Shown here: positions 18,015 through 26,815 of the stretch, piece by piece
Position numbering within the stretch: position 1 is the first letter of the stretch
Layout of the letters: every line of letters starts with the position of its first letter
Origin: HK1 sp965215295
Lineage (GTDB): Bacteria > Pseudomonadota > Gammaproteobacteria > HK1
Assembly (NCBI GenBank): GCA_965215295.1
Contig: OZ244045.1
Span: forward strand, 2,728,001-2,792,000
Length of the DNA: 64,000 bases
Direction: 5' to 3'
Made by a program: the position numbers and the translations under genes
The notes under the pieces: generated by a model
Databases searched by the model: none
What the model was told of the DNA's origin: nothing
The model's input: the letters and a program-made list of their open reading frames with translations, nothing else

Positions 18015-18043
18015 CAATAGTAGACTCGGCGGTACAGGGTCAA
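18015..18043 (-). promoter_or_regulatory. Promoter of the adhesin gene
   Basis: On the minus strand TTGACC (18043-18038) is followed after 17 bases by CTATTG (18020-18015), or after 15 bases by TACTAT (18022-18017). This is a good -35 with an acceptable -10 in a notably less GC-rich stretch. It places the transcript start upstream of both the ATG at 17964 and the poly-C tract. Confidence 0.5.
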
Positions 18044-18139
18044 TCGTCGTTCCGGACCGCGGCGGCCGGCGGGCTCGGACCTCTCCTGCCACCGCCGCGC
18101 GGGATTTCGTGGCCGTCGCGACCGGCCCTCGGGACGACC

Positions 18140-19039
18140 ATGCCACCTGCAGAGACGTTCCTCCCCGGCATCTTCGCTCTCGCCGCGGCCGCCGCTTTCG
18201 GGGCTTCCGGGGTCGCTTCCAAGCGCGGACTCGCCCATGTCGAGTCGTTGACCGGAACGATCGTGACGGTAGGAACGTGCTTTGCCGTCTATCTCGTCAC
18301 CGCGCCCTTCTGGATGCGCACCGGCGACTGGTTCACGGCCGGCTTCTGGATATTCGTGGCCGTCGGCATCATGCAGCCGGCGCTGTCCATGTACTTCGCG
18401 AACGAGGCGTTCAGCCGGGCCGGGGCGACCGTCGTGGCGACCTTCACCGGCACCACGCCGTTGTTCGCGGCCGCCCTCGCGATCGGCTTTCTCGGCGAAC
18501 GGCTCACGCTCGCGATCGCGGCCGGTACCGTACTCACCGTGCTGGGCATCACGACCCTGGCCTGGATGCCGGGCTCGCGGGGGTCGGGATGGATCAGGGG
18601 CGGAGGCGGAGCTGCCGCCGCCCTCCTCTTCGCAACCGGAACCGCCGTCATCCGGGGCGTCAATCAAGTGATCGGCAAGGTCGGCATCGATCTCCTGCCC
18701 AATCCCTTCATGGCGGGATTCTGCAGCTTCGCGGTCTCGTTCGTCGTACTCGCGGTCGTGTACCGCTGGCGACGCGGACGATGGCCGGGACGGATTCCGG
18801 GCCCGGGCCTGAAGTATTTCGGCATCACGGGGGTCTGCGTCGCATTCGGGATCGGGTTCGTCTATACCGCCCTCCTCGCCGGAGCGGTCACCGTGGTTGC
18901 GCCGATCGTCGCAACCTATCCGGTCTTCACCATGCTCGTTGCGGCGGCAGTGCGCGACGAACGAATTACCGCAACGGTGCTGGCCGGCGTCGCCCTCGTC
19001 GTGGTCGGGGTGGGAGTCATCGGCACCTCGGCCGACTGA
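18140..19039 (+). CDS. EamA (DMT superfamily) membrane transporter
   Basis: Inner-membrane protein of 299 residues with two tandem EamA halves and about ten hydrophobic helices. The first half ends ALAIGFLGERLTLAIAAG, the typical loop-GER signature; the second ends AAVRDERITATVLAGVALVVVGV, the matching RDER signature. The family exports or imports small metabolites, and the substrate is not predictable. The gene is divergent from the adhesin and shares its intergenic region. Confidence 0.85.
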   Translation: MPPAETFLPGIFALAAAAAFGASGVASKRGLAHVESLTGTIVTVGTCFAVYLVTAPFWMRTGDWFTAGFWIFVAVGIMQPALSMYFANEAFSRAGATVVATFTGTTPLFAAALAIGFLGERLTLAIAAGTVLTVLGITTLAWMPGSRGSGWIRGGGGAAAALLFATGTAVIRGVNQVIGKVGIDLLPNPFMAGFCSFAVSFVVLAVVYRWRRGRWPGRIPGPGLKYFGITGVCVAFGIGFVYTALLAGAVTVVAPIVATYPVFTMLVAAAVRDERITATVLAGVALVVVGVGVIGTSAD

Positions 19040-19248
19040 TGCTTCACGGCCGCTCCCGCTTCGGCCGCCGGCCGCCGAGCGGGCGGGTCGACGCGACCCG
19101 TTCCGCGGTGGCTCGCCATGACGTCGGTCGCGGCCCACGACGCGCCGGGACACCGGACTCCGGTGCCGGGTTCGAGATGCCGCCCACCCTCCACGCCCCT
19201 GCGGCGGCGCGGTAACATGCCGCTCTCGCACTACGCCGGAGCCGTGCC

Positions 19249-20040
19249 GTGATCGTGGAGCAGATCTGGACCGCCAACGCCTACCGCAACTTCAACTACC
19301 TGATCGCGTGCCCGGAGACCGGCGAGGCGCTCGCCGTCGACCCGCTCGATCATCGCAAGTGCCTCGCCGCGGCCAGGACGCGCGGATTCGAGGTCACGCA
19401 GATCCTCAACACGCACGAGCACGGCGACCATATCGGCGGCAACGGTCCCATGGTCGAGGCGACGGGCGCCAGGATTCTCGCCCACGCGAATGCGGGGTCG
19501 CGCATTCCGGGCATGGACACGGGGCTGGAGGCCGGAGACGTGGTCACGGTCGGGCGCACCGTCGAGCTCGAAGCGCTCGACACCCCGGGGCACACGATGA
19601 GCCACGTCTGCCTGCTGTCGCACACCGACACCCCGGCGCTGTTCTGCGGCGACACGATGTTCAACGCCGGCGCCGGCAACTGCCACAACGGCGGCCATCC
19701 GCACGAGCTGTACCAGACGTTCGTCCGGCAACTGTCGAAGCTGCCCGACGCGACCCGCATCTACCCCGGCCATGACTACTGGGAGAACAACCTCGGCTTC
19801 ACCCTCGACCGCGAGCCGGACAACGAACGGGCGGTCGAGCTGCTGCCGCAGGTGAACGCACGCGACCCCGACGACGCCCTGGTCTCGACCCTCGCGCTCG
19901 AGAAGGAGATCAACACGTTCCTCCGGCTCACCAGTCCGAGCGTGATCGCGAAGCTGCGCGAGACGTTTCCCGAACTCCGCGAACCGCTCGATCCGAAGAC
20001 CGTCTTCCTGAAGCTGCGCGAGCTGAGGAACCACTGGTGA
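19249..20040 (+). CDS. gloB: Hydroxyacylglutathione hydrolase (glyoxalase II)
   Basis: Hydrolyses S-lactoylglutathione to lactate and glutathione, finishing methylglyoxal detoxification. The protein has 263 residues with a GTG start after GGAG. The metallo-beta-lactamase signature THEHGDHIGG gives metal ligands His56, His58, Asp60 and His61. Further ligands lie in TPGHTMSHVCLL and FCGDTMFNAGAGNC, with YPGHDYWENNLGF. The C-terminal glutathione-binding domain contains EKEINTFLR, diagnostic of GloB. Monocistronic as far as can be seen. Confidence 0.92.
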   Translation: MIVEQIWTANAYRNFNYLIACPETGEALAVDPLDHRKCLAAARTRGFEVTQILNTHEHGDHIGGNGPMVEATGARILAHANAGSRIPGMDTGLEAGDVVTVGRTVELEALDTPGHTMSHVCLLSHTDTPALFCGDTMFNAGAGNCHNGGHPHELYQTFVRQLSKLPDATRIYPGHDYWENNLGFTLDREPDNERAVELLPQVNARDPDDALVSTLALEKEINTFLRLTSPSVIAKLRETFPELREPLDPKTVFLKLRELRNHW

Positions 20041-20051
20041 ACGGCGGACCC

Positions 20052-20130
20052 CGCCCCGGGCACGGGACGATGCCGCTTTCTGCGGGGCCGGCCTGCGCGG
20101 CCGGCATGGCCTCGCCCCGGGCACGAGACG
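20052..20130. repeat. Direct repeats flanking a GC palindrome
   Basis: CGCCCCGGGCACGGGACG at 20052-20069 recurs with one change at 20113-20130. Between them is the hairpin GCCGGCC-TGCGC-GGCCGGC. The arrangement resembles a REP-type unit in the gap after gloB, and it may act as a 3' stabiliser or weak terminator. Confidence 0.45.
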
Positions 20131-20281
20131 CCCCCGCCCTCCCGCAACGCGGTCCCGTGCGATGTCGAACGTCGTGAACGCGCGAGGACGGCCCGGACCC
20201 GCGTTTCCGGAGCCCGGTCCATCGAGAGACCGCCGGTGAGTCGGGGAACCGCCCTCCCCGACCACGAGCGGGCGGCAGTTC

Positions 20282-21553
20282 ATGCCGGCTGAGCGCCGGG
20301 CGGTCCTCGTGGTGGTCGACGGCCTGCGCGGCGACCTCGTGGACGAAGCGCTCACTCCGAACCTGCACCGGCTCGCGACGAGCGCGCGCTGGTATCCCGA
20401 CCACCGCTCGGTCTTCCCCTCCGCGACCCGGGTGAACTCCGCCTCGCTGGCGACCGGATGCTTTCCCGCCTCCCACGGCCTGCACGGCAACGTCGTCGCG
20501 CTCGACGAAGGAAACGGCCTCGTGCCGGTCCCGGTGGGGCCACCGACCTTTCGCGAGCGGCTGCGCCGGGCGACGGGCCGCACCCTGCGCCGGCCCACCT
20601 TGAGCGAACGCCTCCGGGAGCACGGCGGCGCGGCGAGCTGGCTCAACTCTTCGGCCGGGGCCGCGCACATGCAGGACCCGGACGGTCACGGACTGCTGCT
20701 GCACCGCAGCGGATCGCACCGGCCCGGGTTCGAGCCGGTGGTGGGACGGGAGCACCTCGACGTCACGTACGACGCCGACGGCGACCGGGAGACCGCTCGC
20801 CGGTTCTGCGCCGCGCTCGACGCTCCGGCCGGATACGCCCTGCATTCCCTGTGGCTCTGCGAGCCCGACCATTCCCAGCACGTCATGGAGCTCGGCTCGG
20901 AAGAGCATCGGGCGCTGCTGAGGGAGGCGGATTCGAACGTCGGGGCGGTCGTCGCGGCGGTGGCGCGAATGCGCGATCGCGGCGAGGAGGTGCTGCTCGC
21001 GGTCTGCTCCGATCACGGGCACGAGACGACCGATCGGGTCATCCCCGTCGAGGCCCTGATGGTCGAGGCGGGACTCAAGGCGGACGCCGAGTCGAGCGAC
21101 GTCGTCTTCGCATCGAGCGGCATGGGCGCCCTCGTCTACCTGTCCGAGGGCGCGGCGTCACGACGCGACGACATCGTCGACTGGCTCCGGCGCCAGCCGT
21201 GGTGCGGCCGGGTGTTCGCGGGCGCCGGGCTGGCGGAGGTGGGGCAGTGCGAAGACGGCGGCCTGTCCGTGGCGTTCGCGATGGCCGGGCGCGATGCGCC
21301 GAACCGGTTCGGCATCCCGGGGATCTCCCACGTTGCGGCGTGCCGGTTCTCGAGCTCGGACGCGCCGGGACGCGGACAGCACGGCGGACTCGGCCGGTAC
21401 GAGACGAACCCGGTGCTGATCGTCGACGACGGCTCCGGCGAGGCACGGCGCATCGAGGCACCCACGTGCGCGGTGGACGTGGCGCCCACCATCCTGGACT
21501 ACCTCGGGGTCGCATTCGACGGCACCGACGGCCGGCCGGTACCCAGGTCCTGA
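20282..21553 (+). CDS. Alkaline phosphatase/NPP-superfamily phosphodiesterase
   Basis: Metal-dependent phosphatase or phosphodiesterase of 423 residues. The N-terminal metal aspartate is in VVVDGLRGDLVDEALTPNL (Asp13). The nucleophile is probably Thr49 in FPSATRVNSASLATG. Later metal ligands are in LCEPDHSQHVMELGSEE and the paired SDHGHETTDR, and the C-terminal His is in SRHG-like GQHGGLGRYETNPVLIV. There is no signal peptide, so it is probably cytoplasmic. The NPP/type I phosphodiesterase-like class is clear but the substrate is not. Confidence 0.85.
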   Translation: MPAERRAVLVVVDGLRGDLVDEALTPNLHRLATSARWYPDHRSVFPSATRVNSASLATGCFPASHGLHGNVVALDEGNGLVPVPVGPPTFRERLRRATGRTLRRPTLSERLREHGGAASWLNSSAGAAHMQDPDGHGLLLHRSGSHRPGFEPVVGREHLDVTYDADGDRETARRFCAALDAPAGYALHSLWLCEPDHSQHVMELGSEEHRALLREADSNVGAVVAAVARMRDRGEEVLLAVCSDHGHETTDRVIPVEALMVEAGLKADAESSDVVFASSGMGALVYLSEGAASRRDDIVDWLRRQPWCGRVFAGAGLAEVGQCEDGGLSVAFAMAGRDAPNRFGIPGISHVAACRFSSSDAPGRGQHGGLGRYETNPVLIVDDGSGEARRIEAPTCAVDVAPTILDYLGVAFDGTDGRPVPRS

Positions 21554-21711
21554 CCTGGCGGCACCGACCCGTGCAGCGGCCCGGCGAGGGCCGCGACCGG
21601 TCCCCGTCTCCATCCCGCCCGTCCGGCCAGGGATGGAATCACGGGTGGTTCCGGCAATTTCCGGAGGTATCGTTTCGATTGGCTGAAGTGCGTCCGGCGC
21701 CGAGGGCGGAA

Positions 21712-22695
21712 TCACAGGTGGTTCCGGAGTCCGAGATCGTCGGGGTACGGCTCCAGGTAGTGCTGCATCTCTACGTAACGGTCCGGGGCATGCCGAAAGT
21801 GGTGGCGCAGGAACCTGATCGGCACGACCAAGGGGACGCCCCCGGTCCGGTATTCCCGGATGACGTCGGCGAGCGAACCCCGGTCCCCGGCGTCGATGGA
21901 GCGCTTGAGGAATCCGGCAAGGTGCTGCAGGACGTTGGCATGGCGCCGGCGGGTGGCGCGACGCCGCATGCCCTCCATGAACGTCGCGAGGTACTCCCGG
22001 GCAAGCCGGTCGCGGTCGTGCCGGCCGGCGCCGGCAACGAGCCTGCCCGCCGCCCGGTAGTGGACCTCGCTGTGCGACAGCAGCAGGAACTTGTGGCGGG
22101 TGTGGAATTCGACGAGCCGTCCCGGCGTGCATCCGCGCGCCATCGACCGGAACCACCGGTCAAGGGCAAAGACACGCTCGACGAAGCTCTCGCGCAGCGG
22201 CGCGTCGTTCAGCCGGCCCTCTTCCTCGCACGGAAGCAGGGGATGCGCCCGCATGACCGCGCGCGCGAACACGCCCCGCCCCATGCGCGGAGACCTGCCC
22301 GGCCCGCCGTACACCTTGACCCGCTCCATGCCGCAGCTCGGAGAGCCGCGCTTGAAGACGTAGCCGCGCAACGCTCCCATTTCCGGCGTCGCGTCCCTGG
22401 CGACCGCCAGCAACGCATCGGTGACGTCGATCGAGGGGTCGGCCACCCGCACCGCGCGCGGCGCGGCGGGATCGCCGGCGAGCCGGATGGGAGGGCGGGG
22501 AACGCCGAGGCCGGCCAGCGCTTCGGGGCACCAGGGGACGTATTCGAAGTACCGTCCGAGCACCCCGGTCAGGTAGCGGTCGTGCTTGTGTCCGCCGTCG
22601 TAGCGGACCGCCTCGCCGAGCAGGCAACTGCTCACCCCGACGGGGATGCGCCCGGGTGGCCCGGAACGCGAAACGGACTCGGCGGGGATGCTCAC
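21712..22695 (-). CDS. DUF523-DUF1722 (YbgA/TudS-like) iron-sulfur protein
   Basis: Two-domain protein of 327 residues. The N-terminal DUF523 half has three conserved cysteines, Cys24 in VGVSSCLLGEAVRYDGGHK, Cys56 in VPWCPE and Cys121 in RGSPSCGM. In characterised DUF523 proteins (TudS) these hold a [4Fe-4S] cluster used for thiouracil desulfuration. The C-terminal DUF1722 (YbgA) half contains FHTRHKFLLLSHS and the basic RRRATRRRHANVLQH segment. The start is a GTG without an evident Shine-Dalgarno. The RidA gene stop lies 22 bases upstream on the same strand, so co-transcription is likely. Confidence 0.88.
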   Translation of the reverse strand: MSIPAESVSRSGPPGRIPVGVSSCLLGEAVRYDGGHKHDRYLTGVLGRYFEYVPWCPEALAGLGVPRPPIRLAGDPAAPRAVRVADPSIDVTDALLAVARDATPEMGALRGYVFKRGSPSCGMERVKVYGGPGRSPRMGRGVFARAVMRAHPLLPCEEEGRLNDAPLRESFVERVFALDRWFRSMARGCTPGRLVEFHTRHKFLLLSHSEVHYRAAGRLVAGAGRHDRDRLAREYLATFMEGMRRRATRRRHANVLQHLAGFLKRSIDAGDRGSLADVIREYRTGGVPLVVPIRFLRHHFRHAPDRYVEMQHYLEPYPDDLGLRNHL

Positions 22696-22717
22696 CGTGG
22701 CGAGCGGCGGGCTCGGC

Positions 22718-23116
22718 TCAATCGGGACGGCGCGCGATGAAATCGATCTCGACCCGGGCGTCGCGCGCCAGCGCGGTCACTCCGATGCAGGTCCTCGCCG
22801 GCAGGCGATCCGGCGGAAAGTACGACCGGTACGCCTCGTTCATCCGCTCGTAGTCCTCCTCGAAACGGGTGAGGAAGACGCGGGCGGCCACCACGTGCCC
22901 GAGTCCGAGGCCGACGCCTTCGAGCACGATGGCGAGGTTGTCCATCACGCGTCGCGTCTGGCCTTCGATGTCCTCCGGGAACGGCCGCGCGTCGTCTTCG
23001 GGATGGTTCGGAATCTGGCCGGTGAGGAACACCCAGCCGTCCGCCTCGACCGCGTGGCTGTACGGTGCGACGGGTCGTGCGCCGCCCGGGATCATCTGAA
23101 AGAGGGGTGCCGTCAT
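22718..23116 (-). CDS. RidA/YjgF family enamine/imine deaminase
   Basis: Protein of 132 residues that probably hydrolyses reactive enamine or imine intermediates of PLP enzymes. The conserved substrate-binding arginine is Arg108 in PARTCIGVTALARDARVEIDF; YSHAVEADGWVFLTGQIP is the typical N-terminal strand. The ATG at 23116 aligns with family N-termini (MTAPLFQMIPGGARPVAPYSHAV). It precedes the DUF523 gene with a short gap. Confidence 0.9.
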   Translation of the reverse strand: MTAPLFQMIPGGARPVAPYSHAVEADGWVFLTGQIPNHPEDDARPFPEDIEGQTRRVMDNLAIVLEGVGLGLGHVVAARVFLTRFEEDYERMNEAYRSYFPPDRLPARTCIGVTALARDARVEIDFIARRPD

Positions 23117-23267
23117 AGTCTTGCGATGGAACGGTGGGCCGGGCGGCAAGTATATCCCGCCGTCCGCAGCCGGGAGTACCGGGCGGCCCCGGCCCTGCCC
23201 GGGGGACGACTGAACGCGATGCCGGAGGACGCACGCACCGGGACGGGAATCCGCGGCGTGGCGCCGC

Positions 23268-24662
23268 TCACCGGATGACGACGTACAACTGGCGGTTGCC
23301 GCGCACGATGTTGAGCGCAAGCACCCGGCCGGCCTGCTCGAACGCGCTTTCCAGCTCCCCGGAATTGCGCACGCGACGCCGGTTCACCGCGACGATGACG
23401 TCGCCGGGCCTGATGCCGTTGCGGGCGGCCGGCGAGCGGGGCTCCACCTCCGCGGCGATCACGCCCTCGATGCGGCCGTACGCCGCATCCTCCCGCTCCA
23501 GGTCGCGAAGCACCGCCCCCCGCAGCGCGGGGGGCGCGTCCACCGCGCCGGTGCGGGCGCCGCTCTCCCCGCCGCCGACGCGCACGACGAGCCGGATGCG
23601 GCGTTGCTCGCGCTGGACGTCGAGCTCGATCTCCTCTCCGACCCGGACCAGCCCGATGGAATTGCGCAACGTGCGCGAGCCCTCCACCCCCGCTCCGTTC
23701 ACCGCGACGATGACGTCGCCGGGGCCGAGCCCCGCGGCTTCCGCCGGCGAGTCCGGCTCGACACGGGAGACGAGCGCACCGCGTTCGATGTCGAGTCCGA
23801 GCGCCTCGGAGAGGTCCGGCGTGAGGTCCTGGATCATGACCCCGATCCTTCCCCGCTGCATCTCGCCGTGCTCCGCGAGCTGGTGCATGACCGCGGTCGC
23901 GATGTTGACGGGTACCGCAAAGCCGATGCCCACGTTGCCGCCCGCCGGCCCGATGATCGCGGTGTTGATGCCGACCAGCTCCCCGTGCAGGTTCACCAGC
24001 GCCCCGCCCGAGTTGCCCGGATTGATCGAGGCGTCGGTCTGGATGAAGTCCTCGTAGCCCTCGACGTTGATCCCGCTGCGCCCGAGCGCGCTCACGATTC
24101 CCGAGGTGACGGTCTGCCCGAGCCCGAAGGGGTTGCCGATGGCGATGACGAAGTCGCCGACTTCCAGGGCGTCGCTGTCTCCGACCGGGAGCGCGTCGAG
24201 ACCTTCGGCCTCGATCCCGAGCAGCGCGATGTCGGTTCCCGGATCGCTGCCCAGGATTTCCGCCTCGAAGCGCCGGTTGTCCTTGAGGGTGACCGTCACC
24301 GACTCGGCCCTGGCGACGACATGGTGATTGGACAGCACGAAGCCGCGGTCGGCGTCGATGATCACCCCGGAGCCGGCGCTCTGCTGCGGCCGGGCCGGGG
24401 CGTCCTCCGGCAGATCGAAGAAACGACGGAAGAACGGGTCGCGGAACAGGGGGTTGTGGCGCCGGGGGACCATCGTCGCGACCGAGATGTTGACCACCGC
24501 TGGGGTGACCTTCTCGAGCAGTGGCGCGAGGGTCGGAACGCCGTCGCGCAACGGCAGGGGCGGTGTCGCCGCATGCGCGGCGCCGAGTACGAGGACGGCC
24601 CCCGCGACGACGGCGCCGATGGCCTTCCCCGGACCCGGCAACGGCCGGTATCGCCTGTTCAT
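23268..24662 (-). CDS. degQ: Do/HtrA-type periplasmic serine protease (DegQ-like) with two PDZ domains
   Basis: Periplasmic quality-control protease of 464 residues. It starts with a signal peptide (cleavage near AAHA, about 31). The trypsin-like domain carries the catalytic triad His114 (SNHHVVA), Asp144 (GTDIALL) and Ser218 (NPGNSGGAL). PDZ1 starts around GRIGVMIQDLTPDLSEALGL and PDZ2 around RNGIRPGDVIVAVNRRR. The residues after Ser60 (ATMVPRRHNPLFRDPFFRRFFD) form the LA loop, and its short length favours DegQ over DegP. Monocistronic; divergent from the ABC operon. Confidence 0.92.
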   Translation of the reverse strand: MNRRYRPLPGPGKAIGAVVAGAVLVLGAAHAATPPLPLRDGVPTLAPLLEKVTPAVVNISVATMVPRRHNPLFRDPFFRRFFDLPEDAPARPQQSAGSGVIIDADRGFVLSNHHVVARAESVTVTLKDNRRFEAEILGSDPGTDIALLGIEAEGLDALPVGDSDALEVGDFVIAIGNPFGLGQTVTSGIVSALGRSGINVEGYEDFIQTDASINPGNSGGALVNLHGELVGINTAIIGPAGGNVGIGFAVPVNIATAVMHQLAEHGEMQRGRIGVMIQDLTPDLSEALGLDIERGALVSRVEPDSPAEAAGLGPGDVIVAVNGAGVEGSRTLRNSIGLVRVGEEIELDVQREQRRIRLVVRVGGGESGARTGAVDAPPALRGAVLRDLEREDAAYGRIEGVIAAEVEPRSPAARNGIRPGDVIVAVNRRRVRNSGELESAFEQAGRVLALNIVRGNRQLYVVIR

Positions 24663-24791
24663 CGCACGTGTCCCCGTGGGTCCGGCCGGGACATGCGGGC
24701 TCGACGGGGGATTTCAATCCGTTCCCGCCCGTCGTCCGCCGTCCGGGGTTGAAATGCGCCGAGGTATCCCCATTGAGCATGTTCGCGCCGG

Positions 24792-24854
24792 TCCGGACGG
24801 CCGGACGGCCGGACGGCCGGACGGACGGACGGACGAACGGACGGACGAACGGAC
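24792..24854. repeat. CGGA/CGGACGGC microsatellite
   Basis: A run of GGACGGCC units passing into GGAC and GGACGAAC units fills about 60 bases of the degQ-ABC intergenic region. It looks like slippage-generated simple sequence close to two divergent promoters. Apart from this, 24663-25085 shows no gene. Confidence 0.8.
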
Positions 24855-25085
24855 GCGGCGCAATCGCACCGCGGCGGGCGCCGCCGGACGGGGAGGCGGG
24901 GAACCTTCCCGGAACGGTTCACGACCCGGCCGCGCCGGGTGCGCACGGCGCCGCAACGGGCACGCGGAGCTCCGGAGCCGCGGTGGAGGTTCGGAGGGTG
25001 CGACGGCGACCCCTTGCGGCAAGCAGCATCGCGTCCGACGATCCGGCCGCGGCGAGTCGCGCAGCGCCGAGGAGTCCTGACCCGC

Positions 25086-26042
25086 ATGATCGAGATCAGC
25101 AACATCACGAAGCGGTTCGGTGCGCTGACCGCGGTCGATGACGTTTCGTTCAGCGTCGGCCGCGGCGAGGTGCTCGGCTTTCTCGGACCGAACGGAGCGG
25201 GAAAGTCGACCACCATGAAGATGGTGACCGGCTTCCTGGCGCCGGACCGGGGCACGATCCGGATCGGTGGCGTGAACGTCGCGGCCAATCCGGTGGAGGT
25301 CAAGCGCTGGATCGGCTACCTGCCCGAGGGGGCGCCGCTCTACGGGGAAATGACGGCCCGCGGGTTCCTCCGGTTCGTCGCGGGGATTCGCGGATTCACG
25401 GGCGCGGAGGCCGAGCGCCGCATCGACTCCGTGGTGGAGAAGGTCAGTCTCGAATCCGTCCTCCCGATGCCGATCGACACGCTGTCGAAGGGATTCAAGC
25501 GGCGTGTCGGACTCGCCCAGGCCATCCTCCACGACCCGCAAATCCTCGTCCTCGACGAGCCCACCGACGGCCTCGACCCGAACCAGAAGCACGAGGTGCG
25601 CGCCCTCATTCGCGGAATGTCGCAGGAAAAGGTGATCGTCCTCTCCACCCACATCCTCGAAGAGGTGGACGCGGTATGCACGAGGGCGACCATCATCGCG
25701 AACGGCCGGCTCGTGAGCGACGGCACCCCGGAGGACCTGCTCCGCCGTTCGCGAACCCACAACGCCCTCAGGATCAGCCTGGCGATCGCCGACCCGAGCG
25801 GGGTGGTGGAGACGCTCCAGGCGATCCCCGGCGTGGCGCGCGCCGAGGTGGCGGCCCCGCACTCCGACGGCGTACTGGAGCTGCTCCTGCTTCCGTCCGG
25901 TCGCGCATCGCTCGCGGGGCCGGTGAGCGCCGCCGCGCATGAGAACGGATGGCAGGTGACCGGGATGCACGTCGAACGGGGCCGCCTCGACGACGTGTTC
26001 CGGGCGATCACCACCGGCAAGGGAGACGCGGGCGATGGCTAA
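25086..26042 (+). CDS. ABC transporter ATP-binding protein (GldA/ABC-2 type)
   Basis: ATPase of 318 residues powering the permease encoded next to it. Walker A GPNGAGKST at 34-42, signature LSKGFKRR at 133-140, Walker B ILVLDE at 153-158, then DGLDPNQKHEVRALI (D-loop) and STHILEEV (switch His). The YLPEGAPLYGEMT Q-loop region and C-terminal extension after residue 230 match the GldA/drug-ABC-2 group. The stop overlaps the permease start by 8 bases, so translation is coupled. GAGGAG upstream is rather far from the ATG. Confidence 0.92.
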   Translation: MIEISNITKRFGALTAVDDVSFSVGRGEVLGFLGPNGAGKSTTMKMVTGFLAPDRGTIRIGGVNVAANPVEVKRWIGYLPEGAPLYGEMTARGFLRFVAGIRGFTGAEAERRIDSVVEKVSLESVLPMPIDTLSKGFKRRVGLAQAILHDPQILVLDEPTDGLDPNQKHEVRALIRGMSQEKVIVLSTHILEEVDAVCTRATIIANGRLVSDGTPEDLLRRSRTHNALRISLAIADPSGVVETLQAIPGVARAEVAAPHSDGVLELLLLPSGRASLAGPVSAAAHENGWQVTGMHVERGRLDDVFRAITTGKGDAGDG

Positions 26043-26769
26043 CGTGTGGATCATCTGCAAGCGGGAGCTGTCCGGCTACTTCGGGACTCCGATCGCCTAC
26101 GTCTTCCTCGCCATCTTCGTGTTCCTGAGCGGCATCTTCGCGTTCTACATCGGCAACTTCTTCGAGCGCGGACAGGCGGACCTCCAGTCCTTCTTCCAGT
26201 TCCATCCCTGGCTCTACCTGTTCCTGATCCCGGCCCTCGCGATGCGGCTGTGGGCCGAGGAGCGCCGGGCCGGAACCATCGAGCTCCTGTTCACCCTCCC
26301 CGTGACCATGGGGCAGGCGGTGATCGGAAAGTTCCTCGCCGCGTGGGCGGTCACCGCGATCGCGCTGGCGCTCACCTTCCCGCTCTGGATCACCGCCAAC
26401 TACCTCGGCGATCCCGACAACGGCGTCGTCATCGCCAGCTATCTCGGAAGCCTGCTGATGGCCGGGGCGTTCCTCGCCATCGGCTCGTGCATCTCCGCCC
26501 TGACCCGCAACCAGGTCATTGCGTTCGTGGTGAGCGGCGTGGCGTGCCTCGGCTTCGTCCTGAGCGGATTTCCGCTGGTCCTCGACTTCGTGGACGCCCT
26601 CGCTCCGGCGATCGTGGTGGACGCGGTCCGCTCCTTCAGCTTCCTCACCCACTTCCAGGCCATCAGCAAGGGCGTGCTCCAGGCCGGCGACGTCGTCTAC
26701 TTCGTCTCCCTCATCGTGTTCTGGCTGTTCGTCAACGCGGTGGTGGTCGAATGGCGCAAGGCCGCGTGA
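26035..26769 (+). CDS. ABC-2 type permease (GldF-like)
   Basis: Integral membrane protein of 244 residues with about six helices. It begins MANVWIICKRELSGYFGTPIAYVFL, the classic ABC-2/GldF N-terminus, and contains LRLWAEERRAGTIELLFTLPV, the amphipathic elbow that contacts the ATPase. It is the middle gene of a GldA-GldF-GldG-DUF4340 operon that is widespread outside gliding bacteria, where its substrate is not established. Confidence 0.9.
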   Translation: MANVWIICKRELSGYFGTPIAYVFLAIFVFLSGIFAFYIGNFFERGQADLQSFFQFHPWLYLFLIPALAMRLWAEERRAGTIELLFTLPVTMGQAVIGKFLAAWAVTAIALALTFPLWITANYLGDPDNGVVIASYLGSLLMAGAFLAIGSCISALTRNQVIAFVVSGVACLGFVLSGFPLVLDFVDALAPAIVVDAVRSFSFLTHFQAISKGVLQAGDVVYFVSLIVFWLFVNAVVVEWRKAA

Positions 26770-26815
26770 AGAACGACGGGAAGCCGGGCGCGGAGGCTCG
26801 CAGGAGACGCAGCAC

